Positions 35,669 to 47,931 of a DNA stretch of 64,000 bases are shown here, in pieces. Below the pieces are notes generated by a model. It did no database searches. It was given only the letters and a program-made list of their open reading frames with translations, and was not told where the DNA came from. The translations under genes were made by a program, and so were the position numbers. How positions within the stretch are numbered: the first letter of the stretch is position 1; each line of letters starts with the position of its first letter. Source of the stretch: Ischnura elegans (taxonomy: Eukaryota; Arthropoda; Insecta; Odonata; Coenagrionidae); the NCBI RefSeq assembly GCF_921293095.1, contig NC_060252.1, positions 40,424,881 to 40,488,880 on the forward strand, read 5' to 3'.

Positions 35669-38600
35669 ACCTTACTTTATCACATTTCAAAATGTAACTA
35701 TTACCAAGCCATTTAACTTTTTCTCTGTACTTTGCCTCCACCTGACCTCATCTTGCGGAACGGCAGCATTAGTCCGAGTCTTTCTTCTCGGGAACTCCCT
35801 TGATAGCTTCGAATCCTCCTTTCTCCGCAGATGGTCCTTCGTTAATTCCGCTGACGAGTTCGGATCTAATTTTTTCACCCCTCCCCTATTTTTCGTGCAC
35901 CTGATGTCCAATTGGACTAAAAGCGGAATTTAGGACAGTGTGGGTGAGAGAGATAGAAAGGGCTATTTCTTGGATTTCGTCCACATGTTTTTGTTCCGGT
36001 GAAAATTACAAGATTGAACGAGCGGATGTATCTTCCTGTCGGAACATGAGAGTGCATTTATTTTGATTAAACTTCGCCGGTGGTCGATGTTACTGTTATT
36101 TTGGTTGCGGCTCGGGAACGTGTTGTTTTATAATTTTGAATGAATTCTTGGTCCACCTCATACAATAGACATTTGATTAACCAAAGCACATAAATATTTC
36201 AGAATAAAGTCAGGAAAACCATGAAAATATCAAAAAATTCTATTTTCTCAAAGTCATTTAGTTAGCTTCGTGTAACTGATACTCTCGTTTGTTGGCTTTA
36301 TGCATTACGGTGAATGATTCAAACAATGTCCTTGACGCTTACGAAATTTACCATTTCTCCGATCCTGATGCACCAATTAAAAAAAAAAAGTGCAGAAATG
36401 AATGGCAAGTAAAAAGCTATATGAGAAATTTCAATTACCAGCAACCAATAAAAAGTATAATTTTCTCGTCATTCATATATTGGCCGAAATATATTTTTAT
36501 AATAACGGTATAGTAAAGGCAAATGAAAATAAGTATTAATAATAAATACTACTGGTGCTCTGGGATTATATCTTTAAACTAAAAAATATTCAAAAAAGCT
36601 TGTGTCGTTTAGTAGAATTAAATTTACTATTTTAAGGCGTATGTATCTCCAATTTTATAAAGTTATAGTATTACCATCGTGATATACAGCATACGATTAT
36701 AATTCTTAAACATTTGTTTATTCATCTGCATATCTTTGATATTCAATCTACCTTATTATCATTCCGCGTCCTTCAAACAAGCTGCAACGAAATGGGCGTA
36801 TGATTTATCCAGACGCTATGTAATTTTTAGTTCCACCATCAAAATTGTGGCGAGGAATGTAAATATTTTGTGATAAAAAGTAGACATGGAGACATAATCA
36901 AAGCATATTTTATAAACGGTGCCTCCGAAAAGTTGAAATTACTTTTTTTACCAGCGGTTTCAACCTCCTAAAAGGGCGCTACGTGAATTTCCCCAGAACG
37001 TGCATATTCATCACGAGAGGCGTGTCATGTCTTTCGAACAATACTACTTGGATACATGTTGATATTATTCATACATATATGTATCTGTGCATGCACTCCA
37101 CTCCACCACATTAGTTATCTTTGCTTCAAGGAATGTGAATACTTCGTTTCTCAAGTTCCTGGCTCTTCCTTGTTAACATTCGGGAAAAAAGGAGGAATGC
37201 AAAAAGAAGGAGCAAGCACATGGAAGTTCCGAGATATCGGCAGTGGTGCTGGAAGGTTAAACAAGCCATAAATAAGGTATGAGGCGAAGGTGCAGCGGCC
37301 TAGTGGTGCCCCCTACATACGATCGGAAATGCGAGCTTGCCAAGATGCATGGCGTTCGTACCTTTCAACTGACGTGGGAAAAATTTTTTTTTCAAGTTCC
37401 CACCCTTCTCTCTATATCCCTCGCTCTCGTGTTAGGAGTGCAATTGTTCACCAGAGAATTGGAACGGATGAAGAGGAAATATCTATTGCATGGCAGTGGG
37501 TTTCGCGTGCCTTGGTGCTAGTCTTTCTCCCTCTGGATTTCGTACCTCCCCCTACTCCGCGGGTCGGTTTCGTGTTCGCGTTTTTAACTAGGGTCCGTCA
37601 GTGTCAAGCGTAGGCGTTGATGAATTGGTGTCCGGTTATCGCGAATCATTATTTGGTCTGGAGACCTTGCTCTCCTTGGATATTTTGAAATTCAAAGAGA
37701 ATGTTTTGGAAGGGAAAATATGCCGCGTTCCGGAAGGTGCCTCAACGATACTTAAATTTAAGGATTTATAAAATGAATAAAAAAATGGGTCGTGTATAAT
37801 TTGCATCCGTTTGACCTCGTGGGTTATTAATTTGAAGTTTATATCTCTGCCAAAATTTACATTCAATGCCTTTTATTATAATTTATTTATAGAGTAGGGG
37901 GCGTGGCACGAAAACTTATGTGTTGCCGTTCCGGGAGTATAGTTTTGGAGATCATGAAGCAAATAGTAATAATTACTAGATGTATAAAATATTATTGCAC
38001 AAATACCCACGCGATAGTCCTGTAAAGCGATTTTACCAATAGTTTTATTTCTAATTCGAGTTTATATGATTGTAAAGAACGAAAAAACTTATGGTAGATA
38101 ATCAAAGAATTCCTCGTGGACTGTGCACTAAAGCGCCGAGTACATACTTTTACTCAGATTCATCAAGGCACTTATTTAATTATATTAATCACATTATTTT
38201 ACGACGGGTGAAAAACGTAAAGTTATGTACTTTATTACTTAATAATTATACGCGATGATGTTCCGCTAAACTACTAGATAATGTTTAAAAGAATGATACA
38301 CAATACATGATCTTCATAGTTGAAATGTTTTTTGTGGTGATGCGGAAATAAAAAATATTAGTGAAAATCGCTCTAGAGAACTTATTTATATTTTCGCACA
38401 GTAATATTTTATGCTTCCTTAATGAATAACTGAAAGCATGACATTGGCTTTTCATAAGTTGGTTACGTCATTAGATTTCCGATTTTAATACTATTTTAGG
38501 GGGAACCGCTCGTTGAGGAAAGGAATTTATCTCAAAAGTTAAACAAAAACGAACTACACAACCTGAGTAGCTCAGAAACTGTGACCTTCTTAGTGAGAAG

Positions 38601-39071
38601 GCGGGAGTACATCAAATTACTCGCGAAATAGCCAATACCTTTTCGAAAATAAATGAACAAATAAGATTAAATTTATGGAAGAGTAGCACCCATGATAAAA
38701 TGTAAAGTGTATTTTGAAAATGGCACAATATATAAAAACCATGGTTGGTAGTGGAGTTATATATTTCATTAAAGTTTTTTTTATATTATCATGGATATAT
38801 CGTATTTTCAGCCTGAGTGTAATTTCATACCAAAACGTTGTTGTTGATCGGAAAAAAACTTAACTATTTCAATCGATGAAAACTACGTTGTTAATCGATC
38901 CCATCAATTCTTATGCTGGGCTGTTTCCCTCCCATCTGCTGAACACTGAGCATGCGCCTGCCACATGTTTGAGCGGAAGTCACAAGTTTTATTTAAATAA
39001 CACTGGAAATAGTTCGATAGGGAACGTGGGAGACGTGTCACTATAGGCGGGAAAAAATTGGAATCGTTGGT
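35669..39071. other. Noncoding stretch
   Basis: A+T-rich DNA with no supported gene. The 107-codon frame at 37290-37613 is compositional. A minus frame at 35687-35911 lacks any family signature. Confidence 0.5.
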
Positions 39072-39227
39072 GGATTCGATCTATCGAAATCGCATTCGAT
39101 AATTCGATAAATCCAATCTATTTTCATCGAACATTTATTTTCTCCACATTGTTATGGTTTATCATGACCGTGTCTGATATGTCTATTATCGAAACCGTGT
39201 TTGATAGTTCGATAGATCGAAATTGTC
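39072..39227 (+). repeat. TCGAT-rich module, copy A
   Basis: This 156-bp module starts ggattcgatctatcgaaatc, continues through attcgataattcgataaatc and attttctccacattg, and ends in aaccgtgtttgata and aattgtca. It recurs at 39468-39625 with about 80-85% identity. The dense TCGATA/TCGATC words resemble the TATCGATA element known from insect promoters, but here they are part of a duplicated unit. Confidence 0.7.
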
Positions 39228-39270
39228 ACATTATTATTATATTATTTTTATTATTATTGTATTATATATT

Positions 39271-39465
39271 GATATTTGGATGATTTCCGAAGTGGGATGA
39301 GTGGAGGGAAACGGGATGAGGTAGTCTGGTGGCTGAAAGGCTTGGTCTGTGGTTCGATTTATCGAAAACGAGATCGATAAGTCGACGCTATTTTCATTTA
39401 GTAAATATATTGTCTACGTATGCGTTTGTTATGACAGATGTCCGTGGCGGTGACCAATATGCCAT
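39271..39465 (+). repeat. Second module, copy C1
   Basis: The unit begins gatatttggatgatttccga. It continues through a gggatgaggtag.. segment and atttatcgaaaacgagatcg, and ends in gtgaccaatatgccat. It matches 40096-40294 with about 80% identity. The word tagtctggtgg followed by ggttcgattt looks like weak tRNA A- and B-box remnants. In the other copy the A-box-like word is tagcctagcgg, a better fit. The spacing between boxes is shorter than in a tRNA, so SINE origin is only a possibility. Confidence 0.65.
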
Positions 39466-39467
39466 AT

Positions 39468-39625
39468 GGATTCGATCTATCCAAATCGTTTTCGATAATT
39501 CGATAAATCGATGCTATTTTCATCAATTAAATTTATTTTCTCCACATTGGTATGTTTATCATAACCGTGTCTAACGTATCTATGATCGTAACCGTGTTTG
39601 ATGATTCGATCGATCGCAATTGTCA
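39468..39625 (+). repeat. TCGAT-rich module, copy B
   Basis: Second copy of the 39072-39227 module, directly after copy C1. The order A, C1, B, CpG island, C2, then a remnant of the A/B module at about 40297-40315 (gatcaagaccgtgtttga) suggests repeated duplication of a composite unit. Confidence 0.7.
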
Positions 39626-39639
39626 GAAGAAAATTTCAC

Positions 39640-40095
39640 TATGGGCTGAAAAAAAATTGGAGTCGATAGGTGTAGAGGAGTGGGGAGAAAAACGAGGGAT
39701 CTGGCCGCGAAGGGATCTTCTCCTTCGGGTGGTGCTGGAGAGAAAATAGTGGAAGAGAGATGAGTTAGTGGCCGGACGGGTTTGGAGTGCCGCGCCGCCG
39801 CTGCTAAGGCCGCTCCCGGTGCGGTGGGCGCGGGCCGGAGGCGGTGGAAGTGGTCGGGTGCGGCAGGGAGAAGATGAACGAACAATCCGAAATCCCGGGG
39901 AAACGTCGATAGCAGCTCATCCAACCGAAAAGGGCGGAAGCTATGAGCTCTCTCGGATAGGAGTTAAAATAAGGGAGCGAGTGGTTTTGGAGATTGTGTA
40001 GATTCGAGGGAGATGTTTCGCGGAGGAGTTTGAGCGGAGGTGGTCGGTTGAGGAAGGCGAGAGGAGGATCATGCGAGACAAGCGGGTACGAATAG
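39640..40095. other. CpG-dense, G+C-rich island
   Basis: About 450 bases are sharply richer in G+C and CpG than the rest of the window, peaking at 39770-39870 (gtgccgcgccgccgctgc, gtgggcgcgggccgg). Such islands often mark promoters or first exons, but no convincing start, splice site or protein was found. The minus frame 39580-39924 (114 codons) and the plus frame 39768-40001 are Ala/Pro/Arg/Gly-rich, as composition predicts. Duplicated modules flank it, so it may be the interior of a composite repeat. Confidence 0.5.
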
Positions 40096-40294
40096 GATAT
40101 TTGGAGGGATGATTTCCGAAGTGGGGTGAGTGGATGGAAACGGGATGATGTAGCCTAGCGGTAGGAAGGCTTGTTCTGTGCTTCGATTTATCGAAAAAGA
40201 AATCGACAAGTTGAAGATATTTTCATTGAGTAAATATATTGTCTATGCATGCATTTATCAAGACATTCATCCATGCTGGTGACCGATATGCCAT
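40096..40294 (+). repeat. Second module, copy C2
   Basis: Copy of 39271-39465 lying about 825-830 bp downstream. Compared with C1 it has a 4-base insertion after gatatttgga. It keeps the A-box-like tagcctagcgg and ttcgattta words and ends gtgaccgatatgccat. Confidence 0.65.
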
Positions 40295-41724
40295 TGATCA
40301 AGACCGTGTTTGAAACTGTTTTTAGTTTTTCGACTTATTGAAGGCGTTTATAAGTTTCATGAGCTAATATCTCTTTTGCGTTTTCCTTAAAAAACATGAA
40401 AGCCTTGACTTTTTTCGACATGCTTTTGGACTCTCCCTACGATCTTTTATTAGTAATGGATTATATCCACTCTATGTCACTGGATCCAACTTGGTGTGAT
40501 CTACACTATTGTGATTAACCGAAATCGCCTTCAATATATTTAAATACATCAATCGAAACCGTGTTTTATTACTGTTAAACTGATCGAATGCCTTTTAAAT
40601 ATCAATGAAAATGGATGTGATTTAATTGCTATTCATGATGTCTACAGATACATGTCTTAATACTTTCTCTTGTGTCACGATGTGGGAAGCTTGCTATATT
40701 CAGTCTTCCCTACTGAATCGTTGTTGGGAGAGGAACAGCCCCTTTAAGATCCCAACTCCTCTCCTGTCTCTTCCGTCGTCACTCCCTCAGTTCCACACGC
40801 AAACCTTTCGCAACCAAGACTCTTACCGCACCTCGTCAAACGCTCTCAACCCACATCCGAAGCTATTCACCGCTCCTTCATCTTTGTAACGAAATCCACA
40901 CTTCCTTCGGCTGTCTTCCACACCTTCCCCGTCACCCTTCTGAGCAAACTTCCTTATGTTACAAAATTACTGCCCTTAATTTACGCGTAAATACCCATAT
41001 CGTTCCAAAATATGTGTCTACATATTCTTATTAAATGTCTTAATAACATTATACGAGCACATGTATGAATTAGGGAGAAAACTGGGTCAAAAAATATTTT
41101 AAACCGTAACTGGTGACTTTTCCTTCGGCTGTCTTTAACATACTCTTTCTCTGCCTTCGGAACACCCTTTCCCCGGTGACATATCTATGGTATGATATTA
41201 CCCATAAGTACCCATATTGCTCCTTAAGGCATACTACATTTACCAACTAATTATTATGGATAGGAGCCACGTAAAATTAATCTTTTAATTTTTCACTGAT
41301 ATTGATGATGGTACTCTTGAGATAAACCATGTTCCCCAGTTAATTTTTTTCTCTTTTTCTCGAGTTTTACCCATAATTGAACGTACAATTGGTATATGCT
41401 GGTTGGATTTTATTGTTGACCAGCGGTGTGTATTCATCAGAAATCAGTTAAAATTATTTAGAAAATTCAATTCCTGGATACTAAAGGAAAGTAGAACTCC
41501 ATGACGAGAATATTTAAAAAAAGAAATTATTGCTAGTTATTAACCAGTGGAATGCTACCCTTGAATTGAGTATGGCGTACTGTCATTCTCCATCAACGTA
41601 TCTGATCTCTACTAAAAATCGTGTTCTATGTATCAAATGTATACTATCTTTTGCCTTACATTGGACTCTATAGGTACGTAATCAGTCAAGCGCACAGCTG
41701 CAATTTATTTCAATATAGGGCGAA
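40295..41724. other. Noncoding stretch
   Basis: A C+T-rich block at 40720-40910 gives the 87-codon frame there. The rest is A+T-rich with no recognisable feature beyond the module remnant at about 40297-40315. Confidence 0.5.
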
Positions 41725-41812
41725 ATTTACCATGAAGAAAATCGCTAGAATTTTCCGGAATTCGAATCCGAATCTCCTGATTGTTGGCCAATTAGTACGC
41801 TGTGCAAGCTAA
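41725..41812 (-). mobile_element. Decayed SINE related to the 26 kb pair
   Basis: Read on the minus strand, the order aatcaggagattcgg then attcgaattccgg matches the anticodon-to-B-box part of the 26237-26735 SINE (aatcgggagatccgg, gttcgaatcccgg). The body word before it on the + strand (ttaccatgaagaaaat) matches that SINE's ttcgccatgaaaaaat. The A box is degraded. Overall similarity is about 65-70%, so this is an older copy of the same or a sister family. Confidence 0.6.
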
Positions 41813-43078
41813 ATGTTTTTTTCGTGATAAATTTAACCCATGGTGTCAAGCACGAGGAAATTAGTCGCTGTTGACATGAAAGTGCGAGTTCAAATGAGAA
41901 ACAAGTTGTTGGGGACGCCTTTTGACGATGGGAGTAGCTACCGGAGGGCATGTCACATGGCGTGTGTTGCGCCGTTCAGAAATACTTAACGTGAAAACGA
42001 TAATGAGGGGCATTTGCAAAATAAATCTAAAAAAATTGCGAATGATAAAAAATAATGCGATTGCAATTAAATTATCCACTTATAAGGAAATAATAATCTC
42101 TAACGAATGCTACACATTTAGCTTATCGTAGTTAAGCTGGTCCCCGGATGAAACCGCTATAAAAATTTTTATCTGCGCTTTTTTCCGGTTATTTCGTCTT
42201 TATTGGTGTGCTGTTGCTCACGTTAGTTAGCCATAAGAAGATAAGAAACCTATGTACTTCCACAAGGTCTAGGAAAGCCTATGGACATGGCCTAGGGAAA
42301 AGGAACCGGCCCCCCTAACTCGAAAGTGATACATTCGCCTGAAGATAACCTGCACCTTCACCTATCCAATCCAACCTTCGGATTGGATGCCGGAATGAGT
42401 GGAGAAGATAATCGTAGAAAATTCTTTTACTCCGATTGGACTACCAAGGTAAAATAATGTGTTTTTATTTTTTCTATCAGGTTAACTATCAAAAAGATTT
42501 TTTACTCACCCTTCTGATTTTCATCATATCCCTCTGCCATGGATTTCGATCCAAAATCTTTCACTCCGATCGGTAACTTTCTACGGCTCCTGCGGGAAGA
42601 GTGGAGGTGTAATGACTGTATTTCAAACCTTCGGCCGAGAAAGTGGAAGAGAAAGGGCGCTTGTCTTGAGGCAGGGACTTTGAAGGTGAAGGGGTTGGAG
42701 CCTGGAACTCAGGGATCCGGGAATGTTGGAGAGAAATCCTCGGAAGAAAGGGAAGTGTAGGCCATGACTCGAAGGGTGAAGGCGTGTAAGGGATGGAGAA
42801 GGGAAGTTGGTTGGGCAGGAATGATGGGAGAAAAGGTTTTGGAGGGCCCAAGACGCGATCCTCATGGGGGATGAAAGGTATATGCAGGGCAGGTGCAGGG
42901 CAGGAAGGGGTTTTTGACGTAGGTCGATATAGTGTCAGGGACGTGGAGGAGTAGAGGTAGGGATACGAAGGGTTAGGGGTTCACCAGTGTCTAGGCTGGG
43001 AGGGTGTTTACCATAGCCGTGGAAACAGTGCAAAGTCAAAGGATAAATGCCAAGGTAGATGGAAAGTTAAGATATACT
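41813..43078. other. Noncoding stretch
   Basis: Includes a 9-bp hairpin (atccaatcc 42364-42372 with ggattggat 42380-42388). A purine-rich block at 42590-43000 is the opposite polarity to most C+T-rich blocks in the window. Open frames there are compositional. Confidence 0.5.
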
Positions 43079-43691
43079 CAGGGCCGGTTCAACGGGCCTG
43101 GGCCCTGGGCCACCCACCCAGCACCCACCTTCCACCAATATAGAGATAAATCTCACAAAATAGAAAAAATCATCATTTATGAAGATTCGAAGTGAAGATG
43201 AGTTAAAAGAAAAGAGAGATGGAACTTTTCCACAAGTTTATTGTTGAAAGTACGACGCGTTTTGACCTTCAGGTCATTATCAAGTACAATGCGTGTACAA
43301 TTGTACTTGATAATGACCTGGCGGTCGAAACGGGTCGTACTTTCAATAATAAACCTGTGGAATGGTGCCATCTATCTGTTCTTTCAATACACACATATTG
43401 TCATTCCACTATATCTCGCCTGCTTCCGTTACTTTTATGAGTTGTTTTTGCTGGGTTGCTTTTTGGTTGACATGTAATCGCCAACATTGACGCAAATATA
43501 TGGTTAACCCTGCTGAAAAAAATCTTTGTCCGTTAGTTATATGTATATATATATTGCTAATAAATTTGCTGGAAATAGGTTACTGACATTTCCTGCTATT
43601 ACGTTATAAACTGCAACACCTCGAAACAGTGGGACTCCCGGCCTCCCACCAAAATAAGCCCAGGTCCACTCGCATTCTAGATCCAGCACTG
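43079..43691. mobile_element. Decayed hAT-type element, about 613 bp
   Basis: The left end begins cagggccggttcaac. The right end, reverse complemented, begins cagtgctggatctag, matching at 10 of 15 positions, and both continue into a 'gg(g/a)cctgggc' word and G+C-rich flank. CAGNGCNGG ends are typical of hAT-type elements. The flanking octamers gatatact (43071-43078) and gatgtacg (43692-43699) agree at 6 of 8, consistent with an aged 8-bp duplication. No transposase is present. The interior carries the large palindrome at 43206-43384, which may be a separate insertion. Confidence 0.55.
43206..43384. repeat. Large palindrome with hammerhead-like arms
   Basis: The arms 43206-43289 and 43301-43384 (84 bp each) are inverted copies with about 85-90% identity around an 11-nt loop. 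Each arm carries a recognisable layout. On the + strand from 43303 it reads GTAC, TTGATAA, T, a GACC/GGTC stem, GAAAC, GGGTC and GTAC. The left arm on the minus strand reads the same but with AAAAC and CGCGTC. The GTAC words could pair as stem I and GTC fits a cleavage triplet, as in a hammerhead ribozyme. The first box departs from CUGANGA at two positions and there is an extra U. Penelope-like retroelements are known to carry hammerhead motifs; membership here is inferred. Confidence 0.6.
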
Positions 43692-46084
43692 GATGTACGT
43701 GGTTGCGTGGGTCAGTTGATGTCATCTTCTGGAAGTTACATCGATCGATGAGCGTAAGTAGGGCGTGGGATGGTGAGAAGATAGACTATTTCTCGGATCT
43801 CATACCGGGAAAGGTCCAGCGTATCTCCTTTTGAAGTCTCAATTTACAACACTTCCATCGTCTTCAGGGATTCAGGAATCCAAATTCCTGACTTGCGCTT
43901 GCGAGTTGCACATGGAAACGTTTAAAAGAGATATGGAGTAGGTACCTTACTCGGTGAGAGTGAGACCCAAGGAATCTTCACTGCTTTGGCTCGCCGGGAA
44001 ACAAAAACAGAAATTACATCAGGTAAGAGGATTATTTGTCCGTTAAGTCATAATGGAGTTATGACATCCATTGGGGGAGTGAAATTTTATATTCTAACGG
44101 AATGCTTTATGCAAAGAAGTACACAACGAGACATATAATTCAAGGGAAGCCATATTGAAGAACGTAAGAAAAAAACCATTGGATTTTTTTTGTATGAATC
44201 AAGCACAAATTGGTGGTGTAGGGAATTTTTTCTAATGGCGTGCAACGTGGAACAAAAATTTACGCTGATGGTCTCCATGGCACAGATTTTAAGGGAGATT
44301 AGAAAAGTAAGAAGAGAATGTAAGAATTAAGGTGTATCAAACTAACACTAAATATTAAGTTCATTACCTAATGCAGAATATGTTCTGGAAATTTTATGGT
44401 CTTGTTTTCGACTGGCAGACAGAAGGTGTCGGCGCCACGATGTGAACTATTTTTCGGTACTATTGCAGGCCCTGTTTCAGCCTTGGTAAATTAATCAAAT
44501 AAAATTCTCTCATATTTCATTAATTTAATCACTGCACTTATTTTTTACTTTTAGGATTTTCATTAACATTTTCCATCGATTTCATGGAGATGAAAATACG
44601 TGATGGCATGCAAATGGTTATTTTGTTATGAAATTTATTGCAAATTACCTAATTATTTACTTTGTTCCTATTAGAGTCATTTCAGTTCCATTTTATTTCA
44701 AGTATATCCTTTTATATCATGCCATTTTTTGCCAAAGTATCGATTTTATTCTATAGATTTTTAATTAACAGCTCCGTTGAATTTTAAGGCATTAGCCGGA
44801 TTTAATTGCAAATTACCTGTATCGCATCTCCCTCCTAGTTTTCTTTCTGGGAAAATGTTATCGAAGTTGAAGTCTCGATTTATGAATCCGAAATTTTTTC
44901 CTCTATTCCTTCTGCTTCGTGTGGTTTAAAAAATAAGGGGATTATATGTCATGGATACTATCTCAGATTACTGAAATATTTTAGAGTCCCTTGATTGTTA
45001 AAGATGATATTTAGCTTTTGAGGGAAGGAGAAATATTTTTCCCATCAGTCTAAAGTAGGTATTAGAATGTGAATTATACTTTATTGTAGGTTTGGGAAAA
45101 AATATGTCAAGACTCATTTAATCTAATTCGTAATTCTTCTATTTTCAGGTAAACCATCGAATTTACGTTGCAAGTTTCTCTCCACGGTATTCCAGTTAAA
45201 GGTATACGTGAATGATCATGATTTTCAAGTGCATGTATCGATCATCATTTAGGATTATTCGTTTCCTTTTTCCAGATGGGTCATTCCAGTTCGTTTTCTT
45301 GCATCGATTCTTGTTCCCGCTCTTACCCATTAAGTGTTGTAATATCCTTATTCAATTTTCGAGGTTAGATTAGAATTAATAATGCTGTAAATTACTATTT
45401 AAATGCGACTATATCATCAACATGTGCCATGAATATAAGCCACATGATTTTAACGTGTCGCTTGTGACATTAAAATTTGTTTTCAGACACCAAAAGTAAA
45501 TCAACACGAGGGTTCCCTCAAAAAATTGAACCTTAACTATATGTCATAATTTAGACAGAAAAATAATAAAATATTTTATGGAAAAAATGCAAATACAGGA
45601 ATACCCTCGTGCTCAATTTTTATTTTACAATGCGTTCAGGTTACCAATTTGAAAAAAATATTGTACTGCGTTTTGCTGAAGTAATTGTTTTTTACATGTA
45701 TCAAAAATTAGCTTTCTTCCTCGTGAGCATTTTTCTAAGATGTTTTATAATGTCTGTGACACCCTTCATGGGACCTCTCCTGCCGTTTCTACAACATTTA
45801 CTAAAATGTATCTTTTATCGGCAATTTGAGCTGCCGAAATCGGTTGATTTTTTTCGGATTCGGATCGGATTATTTTCGTACTCGAGGGCAATTTAAATTC
45901 TCTGAGGATCTATTTTAGGTGAGATTTCCTTGTTGATATAAAGATAATAATAATAATAAAATAATACGTCTTTATTGGGCGAGATTGTGACAAAAAAGTC
46001 CCATCTTCCATTTAACCCCTCGTCATACATATATTTATCAAGCTAACAAGGTTCACTTGATGGAACCACGTTTAAAAAGCGAGG
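43692..46084. other. A+T-rich noncoding stretch
   Basis: No supported gene. A short (TAA)n microsatellite lies at 45942-45960. The 95-codon frame at 45609-45896 has no recognisable motif. Confidence 0.55.
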
Positions 46085-46160
46085 AATAAATCACTTAGTA
46101 ATGTTCTATAAAAACTTTTTGGAAAGAGAGAGTCAGTGGAGCATTAGTAAGTGATTTATT
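46085..46160. repeat. 19-bp inverted repeat, 38-nt spacer
   Basis: The arms aataaatcacttagtaatg (46085-46103) and cattagtaagtgatttatt (46142-46160) pair at 18 of 19 positions. At 76 bp total, this fits a very small fold-back element or a longer hairpin transcript. No target duplication was recognised. Confidence 0.6.
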
Positions 46161-47931
46161 TAGCATATTTCCCTCATGATACATTAAAAATTTGCAAATG
46201 ATTATGAAGAGATGTGTTATTATTTCTCTGAGTAAAATATCAATGCGTGAGGAATATATAGACAGTGTGCTTATAAAAAGTACCCACATATACGTCTACC
46301 TAAAAATAGCGTGCGGTCAACCTGAAGGTTCATTGGCCGGTCTTGAATTTCAGCCATCTGCCAGGATGTACTGAAGTATACGTCCTTGCTAAGCAAAACC
46401 ATGTTCTTAAATGGAGGCATGTGCAGTTCACGTGAGCTCAAGTATTGGTTGACATTTTCATCCCTTAGAGCCATTTGGAAAGTGGTGTCTGGGTTTTAAA
46501 ATTCTATTCAGCTATTGCTAATGAGAGTAAAACTTCAGGATCCCTATACAGCTTATTGTCAGGAAGCAGAAAGTTGCTATTATAATTGATGCGTTCATTA
46601 AATATTGGTAATTTTATTACTTACGCTTATTTTTTCCGACTGTCCAGTCATCTTATATTTTTCCGATCAATACCTGAATATCCGGGTACGAGGTATCTTT
46701 AAATTTAGCGGAAGTAATTTGGAAACGATCGTATACTCTACATATCGGGGTATCTATGAAGCTTTAAAAAAATAGTATGAAATTCCGTGAAATAATGGAT
46801 ACCCATCAGCTGGTAATTACCCAAGTAACATTTAATAACCCAATGATAACTACCATTTCCAGTGCAAAAATAAACCCTTTTAATAAATCTTGTATCCACT
46901 CCATATCTACCCGTCTTTCATCACTAATTACCACACGTATATTCGAGGGAAATCATATTATTTCCGTCTAAATTATGAAATCTATATAGTTTTTGTCTTC
47001 CACTTGAGATCCATTCTCCCTCTGTACGATGCTACCCATGAACTATCATCGACCAGTGCGTACATAGTCTTAGGATGAGGGCAAAAAGGAGTTTCAAGAT
47101 GGATGAAAAAGGAATGCCCTCGTTGTGAGCTGATGTAGGAGTCTACGGAATTGAGAGTTTTCGTGGGAAAGAGATGAGGAGTGTGGAGCTAGAGTGGATA
47201 GGTTGAGGAGCACCGGAGGAATTTCGCAAAATGCATGCGGAATGTTCATTCTCTATTCCACCGCGAGAGGGCCGAGAATCTAATTTTTGCTCCCCAGGCA
47301 AAATATACCATTTCTTTCCGTGCGGAGGCTTGGATTTAAATTATTGCATACTTTCGGGTCTTTGAGCGCCGGGTCGAGGGGCAATTTATCCTAAGCTCGC
47401 TCTTTGGCTGGTACTACGGGCATGCTCTTCCGAGGAAGCTTGCTTTTCGTCGGAATTTTCTCGCACACCATCGGAAAACAAAAGACGACGTACTCGCGGC
47501 ATCGCGTACCCGCCGTTGTCAGGATGAAATATTTTCGGAAACGTTTCTTGATCATTAAGACTCCAATTTTCTTAAATTTTTGGAGGGAATATTGCAGATG
47601 TAGTTATATTTTATAAGCACGCATAATGTTTATTAGGTGATATATAATTTTATCCTGCTAATTTCATTGTTTTGATTCTCAAATCTTCTTTTTATATCGT
47701 AGAGTGTAGTCAATACTTAGTTCGATTTATTCTGTTTTGTGGGATGTTTTGCAGATATATTTAAATTTGGCACGCTCATACGAGTATGCCATCGTAAAAT
47801 CAATATTTAGTTCGCTGGGACTCTTTCAATTGCCATTTTCTCTATCCTCTCGTAATCCTCCATTAACTTTAAGTTCCGAGAAGGGATATAAAAATGGAAA
47901 TAATGAAATTAGTGTGTGGACTAAAATTCAG
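46161..47931. other. Noncoding stretch
   Basis: A+T-rich with a modestly G+C-richer part at 47050-47530. No recognisable gene. The 85-codon frame 47737-47994 runs into the first copy of the 720-bp duplication. Confidence 0.5.

Noticed and set aside
37285..37365. tRNA-like A box (cggcctagtgg near 37298) and B-box-like gcgttcgtacc
   Set aside because: The boxes are too far apart and no cloverleaf or copy was found.
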